Positions 1 to 5,733 of a stretch of 5,733 nucleotides of DNA are shown here, piece after piece; the first letter of the stretch is position 1; each line of letters starts with the position of its first letter. Source of the DNA: Oscillospiraceae bacterium (GTDB lineage: Bacteria > Bacillota > Clostridia > Oscillospirales > Ruminococcaceae). The notes under the pieces were generated by a model. That model had not been told where the DNA came from and did no database searches. It saw only the letters and a list, made by a program, of their open reading frames with translations. The DNA lies in NCBI GenBank assembly GCA_018055565.1, contig JAGPHI010000082.1, forward strand, positions 1 through 5,733, given 5' to 3'. A program made the translations under genes and the position numbers.

Positions 1-512
1 CCCTTAGCGAGGTATCAAAGCTGCTAACCGATGACACTTTAGACGTAATTATTTCGGCAAATCGCCGTTTTATTGTGTTTACTGCGGGCGATTATACCAT
101 TATCAGCCGCTTAATAGAGGGCGAATTTTTGGACTACAAGCGCGTTATCCCCGAGGGCTTCAAAACAAAGGTTGTTTTGGATGTGCGCGATTTTGTATCG
201 TCTATTGAGCGCGCCAGCCTCATTATCACCGAGCGATTAAAAAACCCGCTGCGCATTTTATTTGATGATAAAATTACCATTCGCTGCCAAACCACACTGG
301 GCAAGGTTGTGGATGAAATGGAGGCAAAAATAGAGGGTGAAGCCGTAGAAATTGGCTTTAATAACCGCTATTTATTGGATGCGCTGCGCCATTCGGGCTG
401 CGACAAGCTGGTATTGGAAATCAATGGCCCGCTATCGCCCGTAAAGGTGATTCCCGAAAACGGCGGTGATTTTATTTTTCTGGTATTGCCGGTGCGCTTT
501 AAAAACGATTAA
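1..512 (+). CDS. dnaN: DNA polymerase III beta subunit (sliding clamp), C-terminal part
   Basis: The sliding clamp is a ring-shaped dimer that encircles DNA and tethers the replicative polymerase and other partners. The frame is open from base 3 to the TAA at 510-512, giving 169 residues of a protein that is normally about 370 long, so roughly the first 200 residues lie left of the window. What remains covers the end of the second and the whole third clamp domain. Recognisable segments are ANRRFIVFTAGDY, SRLIEGEFLDYKRVIP, the helix GFNNRYLLDALR, and the closing strand FLVLPVRF, which matches the conserved clamp C-terminus that lines the partner-binding pocket. The GTG at 75 is internal, because the homology and the open frame extend upstream of it. 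The last residues FKND run slightly past the usual PVR end. It is followed after 30 bases by the S4 gene, as in other Bacillota. Identification is secure from both sequence and gene order. Confidence 0.96.
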   Translation, partial: LSEVSKLLTDDTLDVIISANRRFIVFTAGDYTIISRLIEGEFLDYKRVIPEGFKTKVVLDVRDFVSSIERASLIITERLKNPLRILFDDKITIRCQTTLGKVVDEMEAKIEGEAVEIGFNNRYLLDALRHSGCDKLVLEINGPLSPVKVIPENGGDFIFLVLPVRFKND

Positions 513-542
513 ACACTGCACGCTCCCAAGAAAGGAACGCAC

Positions 543-755
543 ATGAGAAAAGTACCCATAACAACAGAATATATCAAGCTGGACGCGCTATTAAAATATA
601 CAGGGGTTTGCGGCACCGGCGGCGAAGCAAAGGCTGTTATACAAGAAGGCATGGTAACGGTGAACGGCGAGGTATGCACACAGCGCGGCAAAAAGCTGGT
701 TAAGGGCGATAAAATTCAATTTGACGAAGAAGAGATTGAGGTAATCGCAAAGTGA
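543..755 (+). CDS. yaaA: S4-domain RNA-binding protein, YaaA type
   Basis: A 70-residue protein that is almost entirely one S4 RNA-binding fold. The S4 core runs from about residue 11 (IKLDALLKYTGVC) through the turn EAKAVIQEGMVTVNGEV to RGKKLVKGDKI near residue 58, with an acidic tail DEEEIEVIAK. Length and position between dnaN and recF match YaaA of Bacillus subtilis (about 71 residues), which is not related to the E. coli protein also called YaaA. S4 domains bind structured RNA, often rRNA; a link to ribosome assembly is plausible from the family but not shown here. The ATG at 543 is chosen because the Shine-Dalgarno AGAAAGGA at 529-536 lies six bases upstream. The stop TGA overlaps the recF start GTG, which suggests coupled translation. 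The antisense frame over this gene is a shadow. Confidence 0.93.
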   Translation: MRKVPITTEYIKLDALLKYTGVCGTGGEAKAVIQEGMVTVNGEVCTQRGKKLVKGDKIQFDEEEIEVIAK

Positions 756-1843
756 AGCTCGAAAGCCTTTGTGTAACCGATTATCGCAATATCAAACAGG
801 CCTCTTTGTCGTTTTCAGACGGGTTAACCGTTATTTGCGGCAAAAACGGGCAGGGCAAAACCAATCTTTTGGAAAGCATTTGGCTTTTGACAGGCTCTAA
901 AAGCTTTCGCGGGGCAAAGGACGCAGAGCTAATTCGCAAAGAGGCCAATTTTGCAATTGTAAACGGCACATGCAGCACAGGCCAAAGCGAAACGAATATT
1001 CATCTGCTGATTGGCAGCGAGGCAAGCGAAAAAAAGGGAAGAACAGCCAAAACAAACGGCGTGGATATCGGCAGGGCTACCAATCTTGCCGGCATATTTA
1101 CAGCCGTTGTATTTGAGCCTGGGCATTTAAGCCTTGTAAAAGGCAGCCCCGATGGCCGCAGAAAAATGATTGACGCAGCCATTTGCCAATTGTATCCGTC
1201 GTATCTTTCTGTGCTGCGCAAATACACAAGGCTGATTACGCAAAAAAATGCGCTTTTAAAAAGCCGCGAGAGTATGCGCTATAAAATCGACCTTTTGGAT
1301 GTGCTGGATAAATCGCTTGCACAAAACGGCACCGAGATAAGCCGCCGCAGGCGAGAATATTTAGAAATGCTGTATCCGTTTGCAAAAAGCGTTTACCAAG
1401 AAATTGCAAAAGGCAGCGAAACATTGGCGCTGCAATATCAGCAAAGCTTTGGCAGCGAGGGGCTTGCGGCACAGCTTTTACAAGCGCGAGAAACCGATTT
1501 GCGCGCGGGCTTTTGCACCGCAGGGCCGCACCGCGAAGATTTTACAATTTTTTTATCCGACACCGAAGCAAAAACCTTTGCCAGCCAGGGCCAACAGCGC
1601 AGCTGTGTGTTAAGCTTAAAGCTGGCCGAGGCCGCCGTGGCAAACGCCATTACAGGCGAGCATCCTGTTATGCTGTTTGATGACGTATTGTCTGAGCTTG
1701 ACCATGAACGGCAAGCGTATCTGCTGGACAATATGGAAAATAAGCAAACGATTGTTACCGCCTGTGATGCCGAGATTTTTCATAAAACAGGCGGGGCTGT
1801 ATATGAGATGAACAGCGGGCAATTAACACAGCGCATCCTATAA
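752..1843 (+). CDS. recF: DNA replication and repair protein RecF
   Basis: RecF is an SMC/ABC-like ATPase that works with RecO and RecR to load RecA on gapped single-stranded DNA at stalled forks. The product is 363 residues, the normal family length. The N-terminal strand and helix (KLESLCVTDYRNI) lead to the Walker A motif GKNGQGKT at residues 30-37. The family segment FEPGHLSLVKGSPDGRRKMID lies at about 121-141, and AGPHRED at 257-263. The ABC signature SQGQQR is at 278-283, Walker B VMLFDD at 306-311, and the D-loop SELD at 314-317. All nucleotide-binding elements are therefore intact. The start is GTG at 752-754, inside the S4 stop (GTGA, four shared bases), with a weak GAGG at 738-741 ten bases upstream; reinitiation after the S4 gene is likely. 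No in-frame upstream start fits the homology better. remB follows 21 bases after the TAA. Confidence 0.97.
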   Translation: MKLESLCVTDYRNIKQASLSFSDGLTVICGKNGQGKTNLLESIWLLTGSKSFRGAKDAELIRKEANFAIVNGTCSTGQSETNIHLLIGSEASEKKGRTAKTNGVDIGRATNLAGIFTAVVFEPGHLSLVKGSPDGRRKMIDAAICQLYPSYLSVLRKYTRLITQKNALLKSRESMRYKIDLLDVLDKSLAQNGTEISRRRREYLEMLYPFAKSVYQEIAKGSETLALQYQQSFGSEGLAAQLLQARETDLRAGFCTAGPHREDFTIFLSDTEAKTFASQGQQRSCVLSLKLAEAAVANAITGEHPVMLFDDVLSELDHERQAYLLDNMENKQTIVTACDAEIFHKTGGAVYEMNSGQLTQRIL

Positions 1844-1845
1844 AC

Positions 1846-1853
1846 AGAAAGGA
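1846..1853 (+). promoter_or_regulatory. Ribosome binding site of remB, long spacer
   Basis: AGAAAGGA lies 11 bases before the remB ATG. It can pair with the extreme 3' end of a Bacillota 16S rRNA (UCCUUUCU) rather than with the usual CCUCC core, which explains why the apparent spacer is long. The same octamer occurs before the S4 gene and gyrA, and as GGAAAGGA before gyrB. Confidence 0.7.
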
Positions 1854-1864
1854 CGCTTTGCGAT

Positions 1865-2152
1865 ATGTATTTGCATCTTGGGCAGGAAACCATTGTAAAC
1901 ACGCAGGACGTGCTGGGCATCTTTGATATAGACGCAACCTCCATTTCCAAGCACACGCGTGATTTTTTAAATCAAGCCGAAAAAAACGGCAAGGTGATTA
2001 ATGTATCGCAGGAATTGCCAAAAAGCTATATCGTAACCGGCACGGGCCCCGCAACAAAGGTGTACATCAGCCAAATATCGCCCACCACGCTGGTGAAGCG
2101 CAGCGGCTATTTGGAAGATATGAAGATAGAGAAAAAAAAGGAATGGTTTTAA
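1865..2152 (+). CDS. remB: Extracellular matrix regulator RemB-like protein (DUF370)
   Basis: A 95-residue member of DUF370, the RemA/RemB family. The start MYLHLGQETIVNTQDVLGIFDID, the helix TRDFLNQAE, the strand LPKSYIVTG, and VYISQISPTTLVKRSGYL are the family landmarks. In Bacillus subtilis RemB (YaaB) is encoded at this same place between recF and gyrB and takes part in switching on biofilm matrix genes; the related RemA is an oligomeric DNA-binding protein. The target in this organism is unknown and could differ. Relative to the Bacillus protein there is a slightly longer, lysine-rich tail (MKIEKKKEWF), whose codons include eight A's in a row at 2132-2139. The ATG at 1865 follows AGAAAGGA (1846-1853) with an 11-base spacer, and the family N-terminus begins exactly there. 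The identity is firm, the function is by family. Confidence 0.9.
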   Translation: MYLHLGQETIVNTQDVLGIFDIDATSISKHTRDFLNQAEKNGKVINVSQELPKSYIVTGTGPATKVYISQISPTTLVKRSGYLEDMKIEKKKEWF

Positions 2153-4123
<1,971 letters not shown>

Positions 4124-4154
4124 TGCAGTGCTTTGCATTTGCCCCGCTAACACC

Positions 4155-4188
4155 GCAGCAAAACGCGCGCCGTATCGATGGCGGCTGC
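4155..4188 (+). other. Imperfect hairpin in the gyrB-gyrA gap
   Basis: The inner stem pairs CGCCGT (4168-4173) with ATGGCG (4178-4183), six pairs including one G-U, around an ATCG loop. The outer stem pairs GCAGC (4155-4159) with GCTGC (4184-4188). The two stems stack on the 3' side and are separated by an eight-base bulge (4160-4167) on the 5' side. There is no downstream T-run, so this is not a terminator. The structure is GC-rich, and chance is a fair alternative in a GC-rich stretch. Confidence 0.4.
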
Positions 4189-4229
4189 AAACAAAGATAA
4201 GCAAACACATCTCAGACAAAAGCGTCCCC

Positions 4230-4237
4230 AGAAAGGA
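4230..4237 (+). promoter_or_regulatory. Ribosome binding site that decides the gyrA start
   Basis: AGAAAGGA abuts an ATG at 4238 and lies 12 bases before a second in-frame ATG at 4250. As with gyrB, the abutting ATG has no spacer, so 4250 ([10 protein letters not shown]) is the preferred start. Confidence 0.75.
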
Positions 4238-4249
4238 ATGGTCATTTTA

Positions 4250-5733
4250 ATGAGTGAAGAGTTTACAAATATCGGCGGAACAAAGCTGATTGTTCGCGAT
4301 ATCGAAAAAGAAATGAAAACAGCGTTTCTTGAATACTCGATGTCGGTTATCGTTGCGCGTGCGCTGCCCGATGTGCGCGACGGATTAAAGCCTGTGCATC
4401 GGCGTATTTTATACACCATGCACGAAATTGGCAACGATGCGTCCCGCGCATACAAAAAATCCGCCGAAACGGTGGGCGCTGTGCTGGGCTCGTATCACCC
4501 GCATGGTGATGCCTCGGTATATGACGCAATGGTGCGTATGGCGCAGGATTTTTCGTTGCGGTATCCGCTTGTGGACGGGCAGGGTAACTTTGGCTCTGTT
4601 GATGGCGACCCCCCTGCTGCCTATCGTTACACCGAAGCGCGCATGAGCAAAATTGCGGTTGATTTATTGACCGACCTTGAAAAAGACACCATTGATTGGG
4701 TGCCCAACTACAACGAAGAAAAGCTAGAGCCATCTGTTTTGCCCAGCCGCATCCCCAATCTTTTGGTAAACGGCTCTACAGGCATCGCGGTGGGCATGGC
4801 CACCAATATTCCCCCGCACAATCTTTGCGAAGTTATCGACGGTGTAATTTGCCTGATTGATAATCCCGAATGCGAGCTTGCCGATTTGATGGAGCACATC
4901 AAAGGGCCGGATTTCCCAACGGGCGGCATCATCATGGGGCGCAGCGGCATTCGCGCGGCCTACGCCACGGGGCGCGGCAAAATCACATTGCGCGGCAGAG
5001 CAGAAATTGAAGAAAAAGCAGGCGGCCGCTTTCATATTATCGTTACGGAAATTCCGTACATGGTTAATAAATCGCGCCTTTTGGAAAGCATTGCCGATTT
5101 GGTAAAGGATAAAAAAATCGAGGGCATTTCGGACTTAAATGACGAATCCAATCGCGAGGGTATGCGCATTGTGATTGAACTGAAGCGCGAGGCAAACCCG
5201 CAGGTGATTTTAAATCAGCTTTACCGCTACACCCAGCTGCAAGACACCGTTGGTGTTATCATGCTTTCACTGGACAAGGGCATCCCCAAAGTGATGAACT
5301 TGAAAACCATGCTTGAAAAATATCTTGCGTTCCAAGACGAGGTTATTCGCAGACGCACCTTGTTTGATTTAAAAAAGGCGCAGGAACGCGCGCATATTTT
5401 AGACGGCTTAAAACGCGCCACCGATGTAATCGACGCGATTATCGCCGCCATTCGCGCATGCAAGGGCGGGCAGGCCGAGGCAAAACAAGTTGTGATGGAG
5501 CAATTTGGCTTCGATGATGTGCAGGCCGCCGCGATTGTGGCGTTCCGCATCGGCCAATTGGCTGGGCTGGAAATTATGAAAATCGAAAACGAATTGGCTG
5601 ACCTTGAAAGCAAAATCAGCGCATGGAATGCCATTTTGGCAGACGACGCGCGCGTTTTGGCCATTGTGCGCGAAGAGCTTTTGGCTTTGCGCGCCAAATA
5701 CGGCGATGACCGCCGCACCGAGATTGCGCATGT
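4250..5733 (+). CDS. gyrA: DNA gyrase subunit A, N-terminal part
   Basis: GyrA is the DNA breakage-reunion subunit of gyrase. The frame is open to the right edge, giving 494 codons of a protein usually a little over 800 long; the C-terminal DNA-wrapping domain and its GyrA box are outside. The winged-helix domain carries [16 protein letters not shown] at 37-52, the quinolone region [12 protein letters not shown] at 81-92, and catalytic Arg126-Tyr127 in [22 protein letters not shown] starts at 178, with Ile179 the equivalent of the E. coli DNA-intercalating Ile174. The tower domain follows, then the coiled-coil arm and C-gate from about 354 ([21 protein letters not shown]). Alignment offset to E. 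coli is +5, so Ala88 stands where E. coli has Ser83, while acidic Asp92 is kept. ATG 4238 would add MVIL but has no ribosome-site spacer. ParC cannot be excluded by the domains present, but adjacency to gyrB makes GyrA far more likely. Confidence 0.96.
   Translation, partial: MSEEFTNIGGTKLIVRDIEKEMKTAFLEYSMSVIVARALPDVRDGLKPVHRRILYTMHEIGNDASRAYKKSAETVGAVLGSYHPHGDASVYDAMVRMAQDFSLRYPLVDGQGNFGSVDGDPPAAYRYTEARMSKIAVDLLTDLEKDTIDWVPNYNEEKLEPSVLPSRIPNLLVNGSTGIAVGMATNIPPHNLCEVIDGVICLIDNPECELADLMEHIKGPDFPTGGIIMGRSGIRAAYATGRGKITLRGRAEIEEKAGGRFHIIVTEIPYMVNKSRLLESIADLVKDKKIEGISDLNDESNREGMRIVIELKREANPQVILNQLYRYTQLQDTVGVIMLSLDKGIPKVMNLKTMLEKYLAFQDEVIRRRTLFDLKKAQERAHILDGLKRATDVIDAIIAAIRACKGGQAEAKQVVMEQFGFDDVQAAAIVAFRIGQLAGLEIMKIENELADLESKISAWNAILADDARVLAIVREELLALRAKYGDDRRTEIAH

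Larger units (their letters stand above)
4124..4249. other. Intergenic region between gyrB and gyrA
   Basis: These 126 bases carry no recognised gene, no convincing -35/-10 pair and no T-tract terminator. They hold an imperfect hairpin (4155-4188), most of a 25-codon reading frame that overlaps the gyrB stop (4123-4200, no good ribosome site), and the gyrA Shine-Dalgarno at 4230-4237. The gap is the longest in the window. It leaves room for a separate gyrA promoter, but I cannot point to one. Confidence 0.6.

Noticed and set aside
75..77. GTG as a possible start of a shorter dnaN
   Set aside because: The frame is open to the window edge and clamp homology continues upstream of it, so it is an internal valine codon.
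1438..1731. 97-residue antisense frame opposite recF
   Set aside because: Complement of the RecF signature and Walker B region, which fully explains its openness.
4132..4200. A gyrA promoter using TTTGCA (4132) in the gap
   Set aside because: No -10-like hexamer occurs about 17 bases downstream, and the AGATAA near 4195 has no matching -35.
5227..5718. 163-residue antisense open frame opposite gyrA
   Set aside because: It lies wholly opposite conserved gyrA coding sequence, resembles no known protein, has serine-rich composition typical of a reverse-strand shadow, and has no ribosome site.

Overview
The window holds one continuous plus-strand run of core chromosome genes in the order classic for the replication-origin neighbourhood of Bacillota: the 3' part of dnaN (sliding clamp), a 70-residue S4-domain RNA-binding protein (yaaA type), recF, remB (DUF370, yaaB type), gyrB, and the first 494 codons of gyrA. 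The order dnaN-yaaA-recF-remB-gyrB-gyrA, the remB gene between recF and gyrB, and a short 641-residue GyrB without the large enterobacterial insert all point to Bacillota. The protein details (GyrB PLWGK and TFFFRFM, Gyr[11 protein letters not shown] and [12 protein letters not shown]) recall anaerobic Clostridia, perhaps Oscillospirales. That finer placement is recollection of family sequences, not a search.

Layout. 1-512 is dnaN, open at the left edge. 543-755 is the S4 protein. recF (752-1843) starts on a GTG that shares four bases with the S4 stop, so the two are probably translationally coupled. remB (1865-2152) follows after 21 bases. A 45-base gap with a near-perfect 10-bp hairpin leads to gyrB (2198-4123). 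A 126-base gap with an imperfect hairpin and no other clear gene leads to gyrA (4250 to the right edge). No gene-free stretch reaches 300 bases. There is no tRNA, rRNA, CRISPR array, insertion sequence, intrinsic terminator or convincing promoter. The genes could be one long transcript or several; the sequence does not decide.

How the genes work together. The clamp tethers the replicative polymerase, RecF loads recombinase at gaps behind damaged forks, and GyrB with GyrA form the A2B2 gyrase that removes positive supercoils ahead of forks and transcription. RemB is a small DNA-binding regulator known in Bacillus for biofilm matrix genes. All genes point the same way, as expected for transcription running away from oriC, which would lie just left of the window near dnaA.

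Nothing here looks like a new biological system; this is housekeeping DNA. The points worth a second look are small: matching double-ATG starts on gyrB and gyrA directly after the Shine-Dalgarno, a hairpin ending one base before the gyrB ribosome site, a slippery A AAA AAG just before that hairpin at the end of remB, a pair of near-consensus DnaA boxes within gyrB, and residues at known drug-contact positions of both gyrase subunits that differ from the sensitive reference enzymes.
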